A stretch of 64,000 bases of DNA from an uncultured Alphaproteobacteria bacterium (GCA_902614395.1 CACMKW010000001.1:28489-92488); one strand, 5' to 3'; positions 38,899-49,236 are shown, numbered from the stretch's first letter. Numbers and translations: made by a program. The notes: generated by a model not told the origin, from the letters alone.

Positions 38899-39724
38899 AA
38901 TAATTGAAAAATCACCTGCCAAAATTAATTTATTTTTAAAGATTATAAATAAAAGGGATGATGGTTATCATAATATTCGCACTGGTATAACATTCATTGA
39001 TCTTTACGATGAGATAACGGTTCAACCTCACAGTAAATTTGAAGTAATCTACACAGGTAATTTTGCTCCAAAAAATAATCTATTTGAGGATTGCATTATT
39101 GATAAATTATTTACTTATATAAATGAAGATAAGCCTAAGCTTCTTTTTACTATATCAAAAAATTTTCCTTATGAAGCTGGCTTAGGTTCTGCCTCATCTA
39201 ATGTTGCAAGTGTTATAAAAATTTTGGAAAACCTCGAATTAATAAAGAAGAAAAATATATTTGATTATGTTGATCTCGGCTCTGATATCCCTATTTTTTT
39301 GAATCAAAAAGATGCTCTAGTTAGAGGTAGGGGTGATTTAATTGCTAATGTTCATTTTCCAAAATATTATTTCTTACTAATCAGACCGTCTTTCAAATGT
39401 TCCACAAAAAAAATGTATGCTTCATTTCAACCTTCAGATTTTGATTATAATACTGAATTTGATTTAGAAGAAATTAATGATCAAGATTCTGGAAATGATT
39501 TTGAAAAAATTCTTAAAAAAAATGAACCTGAATTTTTATCCATAATAGATTTCTTAGAGGATTTTGATGATGTTATATTTTCAAGACTAACTGGGAGTGG
39601 TTCTTGTATTTATAGTGTATTTGAAAAAAAAGAGCATGCTGTAAATGCACAAAAAAAATTTCAACAAAGTTTTTCAAATTTATGGACACATCTAAGTGAA
39701 AATAATTTGGTTAACTTATTTTAA
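38888..39724 (+). CDS. ispE: 4-diphosphocytidyl-2-C-methyl-D-erythritol kinase
   Basis: EKSPAKINLFLKIINKRDDGYHNI, PYEAGLGSASSNVASVI, DIPIFL, RLTGSGSCIYSVF. Confidence 0.93.
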   Translation: MLDKIIEKSPAKINLFLKIINKRDDGYHNIRTGITFIDLYDEITVQPHSKFEVIYTGNFAPKNNLFEDCIIDKLFTYINEDKPKLLFTISKNFPYEAGLGSASSNVASVIKILENLELIKKKNIFDYVDLGSDIPIFLNQKDALVRGRGDLIANVHFPKYYFLLIRPSFKCSTKKMYASFQPSDFDYNTEFDLEEINDQDSGNDFEKILKKNEPEFLSIIDFLEDFDDVIFSRLTGSGSCIYSVFEKKEHAVNAQKKFQQSFSNLWTHLSENNLVNLF

Positions 39725-41279
39725 ATTCTTTCTTAAATTCTTCAATTGAAAGCACTTCATTTGTTGGCTTATCCCACCTAATTCTATGAATTCGTGGAAA
39801 ACGCATTGCAACACCTGATTTATGTCTACTGCTGGGGAAGACATCATCAAAGGCTACTTCTAAAATAATTTCTTTCTTTACTTCTCTTACAGGACCAAAT
39901 TTATTGGTAGTATTATTTCTAATAAATTTATCTAAAACTAATAGTTCTTTATCCGTGTAACCGGAATAGGCTTTTCCTATAGGAACTAATTCATTTTCTT
40001 TCCAAACACCAAACGTAAAATCTGAATAATATGATGATCTTTTACCATGTCCTCGTTGAGCATACATCAAAATAGCATCGACTAGTTTTGGATTTTTTTT
40101 CCATTTGTACCAATACCCCTTTTTTCTTCCTGGTAGATATTCACTATTTTTAAGTTTAATCATTACACCTTCATTTAAATCATCGTGAACATTATTTTTA
40201 TATTTTGTTAATTCTTTCCAAGTTTTGAATTTTATAATTAATGACAAATCAATTTGATTAGTTTTATTTTCTTTTTGAAATTTTTCTAAATATTTTCTTC
40301 TTTCGTAAAGAAATAATTTTCTAAGATCTTTTCCTTTATAAAAAAGAATATCATAAGCTCGAATGAAGACAGGAAACTTTTCTTGAAGATCTTTTGATGC
40401 CTTTTTTCTGTTTAATCTTTGTTGTAGATCATTAAAGCCAGAGGGTTTAAAATTTCTTCCTACAAGTAATTCTCCGTCAATAACCGCATCACCTTTAGTA
40501 TTTTCAACTATTTCTGGGAATGCAGATGAAATATTATCACCTGTTCTTGAGTACATTGATACACTTTTTGATGAAACCATAAGTTGAACCCTTATTCCAT
40601 CCCATTTAAATTCTGCTTGAAATTCACTAGCGTTCAATCTTTTAAAATCTTTTTCCTCATCAATAGGATTAGCAAGCATCATGGGGTGAAATAATTTTTT
40701 AAAATCTATTTTTGGTTTTAATGTTTCATTTCTTAACCATTGAAATAAATTTTCGTATGGAAATTCTAGACCATGCCAAATTTCTTCAATCTCATTTACA
40801 GATTTATTATACAGATCGGCTAGAGCAGTTTTTACTAATCTTTCAGAGACTCCAATTCGCAATCCACCCGTGCAAATTTTAATTAAAGTCCACCTTTCGT
40901 TATTAGATAGTCCGCTCAAAACTTTACTAAACTCTGTATTAATTTCAGACTTTTTAATTTTATTTATATTTTCTATTAAGGTAGATAAATTTTGTGATTT
41001 ACCCTCTTTATTTGTTGGCCAAATTAATGATATTGTTTCTGCTAAATCCCCAACATAGTCATATGAGTAATCAAATAAATGTTGATCTACTTGTTCATAG
41101 ACAAGTTCTCTGAGTTTAGATGCTTTAATAAATTGAAATGAAAGTTGATCAGATAAAATTGCAAGTGCATATGCACGGTTGATATCTAGTGTTTTAAAAT
41201 AATCTTGAAGTAATTTAATTTTAGTATTTCGACTTGGTGTTAAAATCAAATTGTGAAGTAAGGAAGAAAATTTTTTCAT
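39711..41279 (-). CDS. ATP-dependent DNA ligase of the ligase-associated repair cluster
   Basis: AEFKWDGIRVQLMVSSKSVSMYSRTGDNIS (KxDG), DAVIDGELLVG, EGVMIK, GYWYKWKK, RFPRIHRIRWDKP. Confidence 0.93.
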   Translation of the reverse strand: MKKFSSLLHNLILTPSRNTKIKLLQDYFKTLDINRAYALAILSDQLSFQFIKASKLRELVYEQVDQHLFDYSYDYVGDLAETISLIWPTNKEGKSQNLSTLIENINKIKKSEINTEFSKVLSGLSNNERWTLIKICTGGLRIGVSERLVKTALADLYNKSVNEIEEIWHGLEFPYENLFQWLRNETLKPKIDFKKLFHPMMLANPIDEEKDFKRLNASEFQAEFKWDGIRVQLMVSSKSVSMYSRTGDNISSAFPEIVENTKGDAVIDGELLVGRNFKPSGFNDLQQRLNRKKASKDLQEKFPVFIRAYDILFYKGKDLRKLFLYERRKYLEKFQKENKTNQIDLSLIIKFKTWKELTKYKNNVHDDLNEGVMIKLKNSEYLPGRKKGYWYKWKKNPKLVDAILMYAQRGHGKRSSYYSDFTFGVWKENELVPIGKAYSGYTDKELLVLDKFIRNNTTNKFGPVREVKKEIILEVAFDDVFPSSRHKSGVAMRFPRIHRIRWDKPTNEVLSIEEFKKEFKIS

Positions 41280-42265
41280 TCTATTTCCTCATCACTTCTT
41301 CCTTGGATGGAAAGGGGCTTTGAAACAAGGTTTTGTTTCTTACAATAATAAACTAATGCATCTTCCTGACCATGCGTAATAAGAATATTTTTCGCTTTTG
41401 ATTTTTTAATTGTATCTAGTAATTCATTCCAATCGCTATGATCACTAATAACTAAAGGTAATTCAATACCTTGTTGTTTTGCTCTTTGTTTAACTGTCAT
41501 CCATCCACTAGCCATGCAAATAATAGGATTAGGAAACCGTCTTGACCAACGGTCCTTTAAAGCCGATGGAGGTGCGATAATTATTTTACCCTCATAAAAG
41601 CTTTTATCCTTTGAAGAAACTTTTTCAAACTTTCCAATATTAATTTTTTCTTTTGAATAATATTGGCATAACTTTTCTAGAGATCCATGAATATAAATTG
41701 TGTCATTATAATTCTGCTGGCGTAAAAGATTCATTACTCTTTGTGCTTTGCCAAGTGCATACGCACCAACAATATGACAATTATTTTTATTTATCTTTAC
41801 AGATCGTATGAGTTTTTGAATTTCATCTTTGGGATCTGGATGTTGAAATATGGGTAATCCAAATGTTGCTTCGGTAATTAATGTATCACATTTAACCAGT
41901 TTGAAATTTTTACATGTTTCATCTTTTCCTACTTTATAATCACCTGTGATGACTAAACGATGATTATTTTTCTCAATTAAAACTTGAGCACTTCCCAAAA
42001 TATGTCCTGCAGGGTAAAGAGTAAAATCATAGTTTTTTATTGAATATTTTTGCCCGTATCGAAGAGGAGTAAATTTCTTCGCACATTTATCTCCGTAGCG
42101 AATTTTCATTATGTCTATTGTTTGCCTAGTAGCAATAACATGATCATGTCCAAATCTTGCATGATCTGCGTGACCATGTGTAATAATTGCTGTTTTTTTC
42201 GGAAATATTGGATCTATATGTACATTTATATCTTTGATAAATAACTGATGATTAATGAAATCCAT
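41276..42265 (-). CDS. Ligase-associated exonuclease, metallo-beta-lactamase/beta-CASP fold
   Basis: AIITHGHADHARFGHDHVIAT, YPAGHILGSAQVLIE, VITGDYKVGKDET, LVISDHSDWNELLD; overlaps ligase by 4 nt. Confidence 0.92.
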   Translation of the reverse strand: MDFINHQLFIKDINVHIDPIFPKKTAIITHGHADHARFGHDHVIATRQTIDIMKIRYGDKCAKKFTPLRYGQKYSIKNYDFTLYPAGHILGSAQVLIEKNNHRLVITGDYKVGKDETCKNFKLVKCDTLITEATFGLPIFQHPDPKDEIQKLIRSVKINKNNCHIVGAYALGKAQRVMNLLRQQNYNDTIYIHGSLEKLCQYYSKEKINIGKFEKVSSKDKSFYEGKIIIAPPSALKDRWSRRFPNPIICMASGWMTVKQRAKQQGIELPLVISDHSDWNELLDTIKKSKAKNILITHGQEDALVYYCKKQNLVSKPLSIQGRSDEEIE

Positions 42266-44698
42266 ATGAATATAAATAAATCGAATCCCTTATTATTACA
42301 CCCCCTAAACAAGTGGATGAAGAAAAAAAAATGGTCCTGGTTTCCGCATCAAATTGAAACGTTTCAGCATGTTCAAAGTGGATCTGATGTTGTTGTATTT
42401 GCTCCTACTGGTGCTGGCAAAACATTAACAGGATTTATTAATCCAATTGATAATTTAATAAAATTAAAAAACTTTAAAGGTCTTCATACACTCTATATTT
42501 CTCCATTAAAATCTCTTGCAAACGATATTGTGAGAAATTTAGAGAAACCTATTAAAGAGCTTGATTTAAATATTTCATTTCAAGTAAGAACAGGCGACAC
42601 AACACCATATAAAAAACAAAAACAAAAACAAAAACCTCCTAATATCCTTATTACAACTCCTGAGTCACTTGCATTGTTAAATTCGTATGAAAATGCGAAA
42701 GAATTTCTTCAAAATCTAAAATATATAATTATCGATGAGATACACACTTTTTTGGATAATAAGAGAGCTGATCTTCTAAGTTTAAATATTGAAAGACTAC
42801 AAACTTTCTCTCCAAATTTACAACGAATAGGTTTGTCAGCAACTCTCAAGAATAAACAAGACGCCAAAAAATGGCTTTGCCGCAAAAAACCAAAAATAGT
42901 TTCTTATGAAAATTCAGTTTTACCTAAGATTAAAATTTTAGAATCAAAAGAACGTATTCCTTGGTCTGGTCATATGGCTATGTATTCTATTAATGAAATC
43001 TATAAAGAAATAATGAAATCAAAATTAACTATTATTTTTGTTAATACGAGGGCGCAAGCCGAATATATGTTTAAAAACTTATGGCTAATTAATAAGAAAA
43101 AATTAAAAATTGCTGTTCACCATGGTTCATTAGAAAAAAACTTACGATTAAAAGTAGAAAATAATCTTAGCAAAGGATTAGTTGACTGTGTTGTAGCGAC
43201 TTCTTCTTTAGAACTAGGATTAGATTATGGAGATGTAGAAAAAATTATTCAAGTTGGAGCTCCTAAAGGAATTAATAGATTATTACAGCGTGTAGGAAGA
43301 TCAAATCATAATTTAAGCACACCTTCAAAAGCAATTTTAGTACCCACTAATCGTTTTGAATTTATCGAAGCAAAAGCTGCTATTGAAGAAATAAAAAAAA
43401 ATAACTTAGATAAAATAGATTTAAAAAAAGGAAGTTTTGATGTTGTTGCACAACATATTTTTGCAACGGCTTGTGCGGGGCAATTTGATATTAATGATCT
43501 CTACAAAGAAATTATCAAAGCATATCCATACAAAAAATTAAAACTTAATGAGTTTAAACAATTGATTAATCTCATACAAGATGGCGGATATGTTTTAAAA
43601 AATTATGATCAATTTAAGAGAATTTTCCAATTGAGAGAAAATAAAAATATTTATAAGCTAGTAAATAGAAGAGAAACACGAAAATACCGCATGAATGTTG
43701 GAACAATAATTGAAAATCCGATGTTAAAAATAAAACTTGGAACAAAAACGTTAGGGAATATAGAAGAAGTTTTTATTCAAAATCTTTCTCAAGGCGATTC
43801 ATTTATATTTGCCGGTCAAGTACTAGAATTTCAATCAATGAAAAACAATTTAGTACAAGTTAAAAGAAGTAAATCTTTAATTTCAAAAATTCCATCATAC
43901 TCTGGAGGCAGAATGCCATTATCAACAAATTTGGCTAACTCAGTAAGGGCTTTACTTGCAAAAAGTAATATGTGGGATTTATATCCAGAGCAAATTACTG
44001 AATGGTTAAAAAGACAAAAAAATATATCTAAAATTCCAAAAAAAGATGAATATCTAGTGGAACAATTCCCTCGAAAAAAAAATTTTTATACTGTTATCTA
44101 TACATTTGCAGGATGGCATGCCAATCAAACACTAGGATTTTTATTGCTTAGAGGCTTTAAGGAATTTAACTATAAACCTCTAGGTTTTGTCGCAAATGAT
44201 TATGCTATTGTTTTATGGTCTTTAAAAGAAGTTAAAGAAATTAAAACAATCCTAAATTTAGGATTGTTAGATAAGCATTTAGATAATTATCTTGAAGAAA
44301 CTTCAATAGTCAAAAGATTGTTTAGAGATAATGCAATTATATCTTGTTTAATAGAAAGAAGGTTGCCAGGGATGGAAAAAACTGGAAAGCAAGTTTTATT
44401 TAGTTCTGATCTAATTTACACAGTTCTAAAAAAAAATGAACCAGATCACATTCTTCTAAAATCATCATATGAAGACGCAAAAAAGAATATGATTGATTAT
44501 GATAGACTTAGAGAAATCTTAAAAAAAATTGATAAAAAAATTATATTAAAAAAACTCACAAGTATCTCACCATTGGCTGTTCCAATTATTCTTGAAATAA
44601 ATAGAGAAAATTTATCAAAAAAGGAAACTGATGAATATATTTTAGAGGATTTAGAAAATGAAATATTAAAAGAGGCTAATGTACTATCAATTAATTAA
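42266..44698 (+). CDS. Ligase-associated DEXH-box helicase (Lhr-like); ORF track start is 42248, likely alternative ATG at 42266
   Basis: VVVFAPTGAGKTLTGF, LYISPLKSLANDI, IIIDEIHTFLDNKRADLLSLNIERL, GLSATL, VVATSSLELGLDYGDVEKIIQVGAPKGINRLLQRVGRSNH. Confidence 0.92.
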   Translation: MNINKSNPLLLHPLNKWMKKKKWSWFPHQIETFQHVQSGSDVVVFAPTGAGKTLTGFINPIDNLIKLKNFKGLHTLYISPLKSLANDIVRNLEKPIKELDLNISFQVRTGDTTPYKKQKQKQKPPNILITTPESLALLNSYENAKEFLQNLKYIIIDEIHTFLDNKRADLLSLNIERLQTFSPNLQRIGLSATLKNKQDAKKWLCRKKPKIVSYENSVLPKIKILESKERIPWSGHMAMYSINEIYKEIMKSKLTIIFVNTRAQAEYMFKNLWLINKKKLKIAVHHGSLEKNLRLKVENNLSKGLVDCVVATSSLELGLDYGDVEKIIQVGAPKGINRLLQRVGRSNHNLSTPSKAILVPTNRFEFIEAKAAIEEIKKNNLDKIDLKKGSFDVVAQHIFATACAGQFDINDLYKEIIKAYPYKKLKLNEFKQLINLIQDGGYVLKNYDQFKRIFQLRENKNIYKLVNRRETRKYRMNVGTIIENPMLKIKLGTKTLGNIEEVFIQNLSQGDSFIFAGQVLEFQSMKNNLVQVKRSKSLISKIPSYSGGRMPLSTNLANSVRALLAKSNMWDLYPEQITEWLKRQKNISKIPKKDEYLVEQFPRKKNFYTVIYTFAGWHANQTLGFLLLRGFKEFNYKPLGFVANDYAIVLWSLKEVKEIKTILNLGLLDKHLDNYLEETSIVKRLFRDNAIISCLIERRLPGMEKTGKQVLFSSDLIYTVLKKNEPDHILLKSSYEDAKKNMIDYDRLREILKKIDKKIILKKLTSISPLAVPIILEINRENLSKKETDEYILEDLENEILKEANVLSIN

Positions 44699-45332
44699 TT
44701 TTGGTAATGAAGAATTTCATGCTTACCCAGATAAATCTCTTTATTGGAAAAGACTAAATACTCTGATCGTATCAGATTTACATATAGGAAAATCTATTAG
44801 TTATGCAAAGAATAAGCAATTCCTACCTCCGTATGATACAAAAGAAATATTAAACAAAATTTTTGTTAGTTTAGATAAGATTAAACCAACTAATTTAATT
44901 ATAGTTGGTGATTTATTACATGACGTTTTTTCAACATTGAGTTTAAAAGATCAAGATCATAAAAATCTTAGTCAATATATGAAAAATACTGATTTCATAT
45001 GGATCAAGGGTAATCATGATAAAAATATTCAAATTGAAGGTTTTAAAAATTTTACAAATTACAAAATTGATAAATTATTATTTACACACATACCTATCGA
45101 AACATCTTTATTTCAAATTTGCGGTCACTATCATCCAAAGGTAAAAATTTCACACAGAGGAAAAACTATTTTTAAAACATGTTTTATACATAATGAAAAA
45201 ATATTCATTTTACCAAGTTTTGGAATTTTAACGGGTGGATTGGATATCCATTCTAAACAAATAAGTGATGTATTAGGTAAGAATAATTTGAATATTTATC
45301 CTGTGGGACAGGATAAAGTTTATAAATTATAA
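44679..45332 (+). CDS. pdeM: Ligase-associated endonuclease PdeM (calcineurin-like phosphoesterase)
   Basis: TLIVSDLHIGKSISYAKNKQFLPPYDTKEIL, IIVGDLLHDVF, WIKGNHDKNI, ICGHYHPKVK; overlaps helicase by 20 nt. Confidence 0.92.
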   Translation: MYYQLINFGNEEFHAYPDKSLYWKRLNTLIVSDLHIGKSISYAKNKQFLPPYDTKEILNKIFVSLDKIKPTNLIIVGDLLHDVFSTLSLKDQDHKNLSQYMKNTDFIWIKGNHDKNIQIEGFKNFTNYKIDKLLFTHIPIETSLFQICGHYHPKVKISHRGKTIFKTCFIHNEKIFILPSFGILTGGLDIHSKQISDVLGKNNLNIYPVGQDKVYKL

Positions 45333-45748
45333 TTAAGGTAATTATTAATTACGATCCAAATTAGAATAACAAAATTCAATACAAATAATAAAACTGAAAG
45401 CAAATGCATATATTTAAAACTTGAAGATGCTTTTTTATCGCCTTCTAATTCTTTATCTCTAAAATTATTAATTTTGGGTGTTAAATAATTTCTATTAATA
45501 ATAAAACTTACAGCCACTACTATTAATAAAATAGAATTTAAAATATTACCTGAAATATAACTAAGGATTAAAGATAAAAAAGCTATTATAAACCCAAATA
45601 AAAACATTCGAGGAAAAATTATTCTTAAAAATTTACTGCTGGCATTAGTACTTAAAGTGGCAAAGACTGAGGGCGAGACAACAGCCATAAAGAAAATCAT
45701 AGATCCTATTAAGAGTGCTAATAAAAAGTTAAGAGTATAAATTATCAT
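45320..45748 (-). CDS. DUF4149-like integral membrane protein
   Basis: 142 aa with four hydrophobic segments; LALLIGSMIFFMAVVSPSVFATLSTNASSKFLRIIFPRMFLFG. Confidence 0.65.
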   Translation of the reverse strand: MIIYTLNFLLALLIGSMIFFMAVVSPSVFATLSTNASSKFLRIIFPRMFLFGFIIAFLSLILSYISGNILNSILLIVVAVSFIINRNYLTPKINNFRDKELEGDKKASSSFKYMHLLSVLLFVLNFVILIWIVINNYLNYNL

Positions 45749-45754
45749 AGGTTA

Positions 45755-45778
45755 AATTGCTCTTCATAAAGAGCAATT
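45755..45778 (-). terminator. Hairpin downstream of the TPR gene
   Basis: Perfect 10-bp stem AATTGCTCTT-CATA-AAGAGCAATT; short T run on the minus strand. Confidence 0.45.
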
Positions 45779-45785
45779 GTAATAG

Positions 45786-46253
45786 TTACGAATTATCAAT
45801 TGCTGATTTTAATTTTCTATATTCCATAGAATTAGTTCCAGCTAAAGTTTCTAACTTTAACAACATTTCATTTGCTTTATTAATCTTTCCAAGTGTGATG
45901 TAAAGCTCACCGAGATATTCGTGTGCTCCTAAATGTTCAGGGTTTGCTTCTAATGCAATTTGATATGCATCGAAAGCTTTGTCTAAATTTGGCTCACTAT
46001 GTTTTCTGTAACTAAATCCAAGTAAATTATACACATCAGCTTTTTTATCACCAAGATCTTTACGCTTAGCCATTTTTTCAAGCAATTTGATCGATTTATC
46101 AAATTTCTTGTAATAGACTAATTCGTACGCTTTATCGTAAAGCTTAATAATTTGTTCACCAGCAGTCATACTTGAGCTACTGTCGTCTGAACTAGCAGCA
46201 GCAAATACACCAGAACTAATAAATAATAATGTAAGTAATATTCTAATCATCAA
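45786..46253 (-). CDS. Exported TPR protein
   Basis: Signal peptide; NLLGFSYRKHSEPNLDKAFDAYQIALEANPEHLGAHEYLGELYITLGKINKANEML. Confidence 0.8.
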   Translation of the reverse strand: MMIRILLTLLFISSGVFAAASSDDSSSSMTAGEQIIKLYDKAYELVYYKKFDKSIKLLEKMAKRKDLGDKKADVYNLLGFSYRKHSEPNLDKAFDAYQIALEANPEHLGAHEYLGELYITLGKINKANEMLLKLETLAGTNSMEYRKLKSAIDNS

Positions 46254-46307
46254 AATCAGATATGTATGTTTAAACTAATTTCAATATTCGTTTGTGAATT
46301 AATTTAA

Positions 46308-46766
46308 TTAATGGCAGGCAATATTATATTTTTTTAATCTGTAATAATTATATGGCCACGGCGTTAGAAAGCCTGCAAGAAGCATTATAGGTATTACCCA
46401 CCATACAAGTTTAGCGCCACCCATAATGATCCAGTCGACTGCATTCATCGCTATTTCCATAGACACCATTGAAATTAAACTCATCCCTATGGCTGTTTTA
46501 AAAGCTTTGCTGATAATCATTTGTCTTGATAAAACGACAGTCTCTAAAATGATGCTAGTAATAATACCATTAATGATTGCTAGGATCATAATATAAAGAG
46601 TAGGCCAAGGAATGCCAGTTAATTGAAAATAAAGTATGGTTCCAAAATCGCCAATACTACATCCTAGCAAACACCAAGCAGTATTTTTAGCACTTCTTCT
46701 CCATGTATGTTTACATTTCCAATGAAAACGTGGAGCTGGTTTTTTTAATGTTTCAGCAACAGACAT
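46308..46766 (-). CDS. DUF4396-like membrane protein
   Basis: KNTAWCLLGCSIGDFGTILYFQLTG...MSLISMVSMEIAMNAVDWIIMGG; four hydrophobic segments; from memory of the family. Confidence 0.6.
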   Translation of the reverse strand: MSVAETLKKPAPRFHWKCKHTWRRSAKNTAWCLLGCSIGDFGTILYFQLTGIPWPTLYIMILAIINGIITSIILETVVLSRQMIISKAFKTAIGMSLISMVSMEIAMNAVDWIIMGGAKLVWWVIPIMLLAGFLTPWPYNYYRLKKYNIACH

Positions 46767-46770
46767 TAAA

Positions 46771-48201
46771 TTATATTCCTTGTTTAAATTCGAATGTATT
46801 ATTTATATCATTTATTTCATAGGTATCAATTGTACCATTCGTCCATTTGATTGTTATATTTTTAATAATTTCACCTTCACGTAAACCGTAATGTGCAACT
46901 GGTTCCATTTGACATAAATATCCTGAGCCTGCATCAATAGTCTTTGCATGATTTCTTAAATTTGTGTGTAATGTGACTGTTGCACCTCTAGCTGGAGCAC
47001 CAAAAGTGTTTAGAGGCTTGATTCTAATAAAATTTGTATTTGATATATTTGCCTTAAATAAACTGAGTGGCTGAGCTCCAGATTCACCATGAGAAATAAG
47101 TAATTCTAGAATTCCATCACTATCAATATCAGCAATAGCAGCACCGGTTCCTAAACCCTGAGCTTCAAGTGCTTCTTCTAATTTAATTTCTTCTAGGTTT
47201 CCTCCATCAAGGATACGAAAGAGTTTATTTGGTTGACCAATATTATTTAAAAAAATTTCATCATAACCATCATTATCAAAATCTGCCGATATAACTGTGC
47301 GTATTCTACTAGGTGATCTAAAATCTAATGAAGACATATCGAGAAAAGATTCTTTTTGTTTTACAAAAATTCGATGATAACCTTCCCAGTTACTTGTTAT
47401 AATATCAAGTTCTCCTCTGTATAAAAAGTCAGTTAATGCTGTTCCTCGACCATTTTGAAAAGTATCTTGGACATTCTTTTCAATTGCAATATCATTAAAA
47501 CTACCATTCGAGTTTTTATATAAAAAATTTGGACCCCTCTCATTAGCTGCAAATATATCCATATTATCAGAAACTATATGTCCTGAGATAACAGCTCTTC
47601 CTCCGGTTATTTGATCAATTCCAAGCATTGGTGCTAAATCTTTAACTTCATTTTCTTCAATTTCATAAAATCTAGTAGGACCTCCATAATTAGCAACATA
47701 TATGCCGTACTTTCCCGTTCCATTTCTGTCTACACAAACAACAGATCTGCCTGCAGTTAAATTTAAATTTTCTAAATTTTTTTCTAACTCAAAATAATCG
47801 AATATTTTGTTATTGTTATCTAGTAATCTATCAGAGTATTTTTTTTCTCCACTATATGTATCAGTATTTAAGAAGTAAATTTCTTCAAAACCATCCTGAT
47901 CTATATCGCAAGCTGATACACCAATAGTATTTCTATCTTCATCAATGAATAAAGGATCTTGAATTGTATTAATTAGTTTTCCATTTTTATAACTAAGAGC
48001 TAGATTAGAGTATCCAAAGCCAGCAACAATAAATTCAAAGCTTCCATCTTTATCAAAGTCGGTTACTGATACTCCATAGCTTAATCTATCGTTATTGTTT
48101 TCAATTATTTCTGAAATATTAGAGAAAAATTCTGCCTTAGCCATACTCGATATTAAAATTATAAAAATAAAAACTAACTTACTCATTTCAAGTATTATCA
48201 A
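46771..48201 (-). CDS. Exported FG-GAP/VCBS-repeat protein with C-terminal ASPIC/UnbV domain (CRTAC1-like)
   Basis: DFDKDGSFEFIVAGFG, DIDQDGFEEIYFLN, DFDNDGYDEIFLNN, DIDSDGILELLISHGE; C-terminal GAPARGATVTLHTN...GSGYLCQMEPVAHYGLREGEIIKNITIKWTNG. Confidence 0.9.
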   Translation of the reverse strand: MIILEMSKLVFIFIILISSMAKAEFFSNISEIIENNNDRLSYGVSVTDFDKDGSFEFIVAGFGYSNLALSYKNGKLINTIQDPLFIDEDRNTIGVSACDIDQDGFEEIYFLNTDTYSGEKKYSDRLLDNNNKIFDYFELEKNLENLNLTAGRSVVCVDRNGTGKYGIYVANYGGPTRFYEIEENEVKDLAPMLGIDQITGGRAVISGHIVSDNMDIFAANERGPNFLYKNSNGSFNDIAIEKNVQDTFQNGRGTALTDFLYRGELDIITSNWEGYHRIFVKQKESFLDMSSLDFRSPSRIRTVISADFDNDGYDEIFLNNIGQPNKLFRILDGGNLEEIKLEEALEAQGLGTGAAIADIDSDGILELLISHGESGAQPLSLFKANISNTNFIRIKPLNTFGAPARGATVTLHTNLRNHAKTIDAGSGYLCQMEPVAHYGLREGEIIKNITIKWTNGTIDTYEINDINNTFEFKQGI

Positions 48202-48887
48202 TTTGCCAGTCTGATAAAAATGTCACCCATACCAAAATTTAGCTCTTCAAGAGGCATAGTATTTCGGGCTTCACACATAGGTCCAGTTATTTGATTGTTT
48301 TTTATATAATCTATATCGTAAACATCACATTTTTTTGCATTATGTAATAAACCAATAACTAGTTTATTATCTACTGAGTAAGTATATTCTCTATTTAATT
48401 CATTACCTTCACAAAAATAATTTCGATTAACAAGTTCAGGAAAATCATTTTTATCACAAGGATTATCAATAACGATTGCATATAAATCTTTTGATTGATC
48501 TTTAAAATTAATATTTATTTTTTTTGTTTCTGAGTATTTCATCACATCACATAAACATGGCCAACAACATTTATAGTATTGACCACAAATTTTTTCATCG
48601 TTATCTAAATTAGTAAGTAGAATCTCATCTGGTTGAGCATCAGGAGGAATTAAAGAGCCTGAAACAGCACAATATAATTTATTAAATTGCAAAAATTCTT
48701 CGTATTCTAAATTTTGATCTAAAATATATTTAAAAAATCTCGGTCCAGCAGCATTTCTGTTCCCATCTGGAAAAATAGTTGACCAATCGTTAACAAGTCT
48801 TTCGTACATTTTTTCTGTATTCGCATTAACATGAGTCGTGGATGAAAAAGTTAATAGGCATGAAATTATTGTAAGTAATTTTCGCAT
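48198..48887 (-). CDS. Exported Cys-rich protein of unknown function (CCWPCLC motif)
   Basis: Signal peptide; LYCAVSGSLIPPDAQ...CGQYYKCCWPCLCDVMKYSETK; 4-nt overlap with the UnbV-domain gene. Confidence 0.75.
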   Translation of the reverse strand: MRKLLTIISCLLTFSSTTHVNANTEKMYERLVNDWSTIFPDGNRNAAGPRFFKYILDQNLEYEEFLQFNKLYCAVSGSLIPPDAQPDEILLTNLDNDEKICGQYYKCCWPCLCDVMKYSETKKININFKDQSKDLYAIVIDNPCDKNDFPELVNRNYFCEGNELNREYTYSVDNKLVIGLLHNAKKCDVYDIDYIKNNQITGPMCEARNTMPLEELNFGMGDIFIRLAN

Positions 48888-49049
48888 ACAAATTAAATAG
48901 GTTTAGCTTTAAGAATGTAAATCCCTTCTTTTGAAACAATCTTGAATCAATAAGGATCACTTTTTGTGCTTTTTAATGCTATTTATGGTATTGTCGCACT
49001 TGAAGAATTTGACTTATTTTGTGCTAAATACTAGAGAGTAATCATAATT

Positions 49050-49124
49050 TGGGGCGTCGCCAAGCGGTAAGGCACCGGTTTTTGGAGTCGGCATTCGTAG
49101 GTTCGAATCCTACCGCCCCAGCCA
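49050..49124 (+). tRNA. tRNA-Gln (anticodon TTG)
   Basis: TGGGGCG acceptor pairs with CGCCCCA, T arm GGTTCGAATCC, anticodon loop TTTTGGA, genomic CCA. Confidence 0.95.
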
Positions 49125-49236
49125 ATAAATCAATAAGCAAAGATTGTTTATAAAATTATCATATTATTGAGTTGAAAGTTCTTTATGTATAAGCAAAAAA
49201 ATATAGGTTTGAAAATAAATTAAGGAAAGTGATTTT

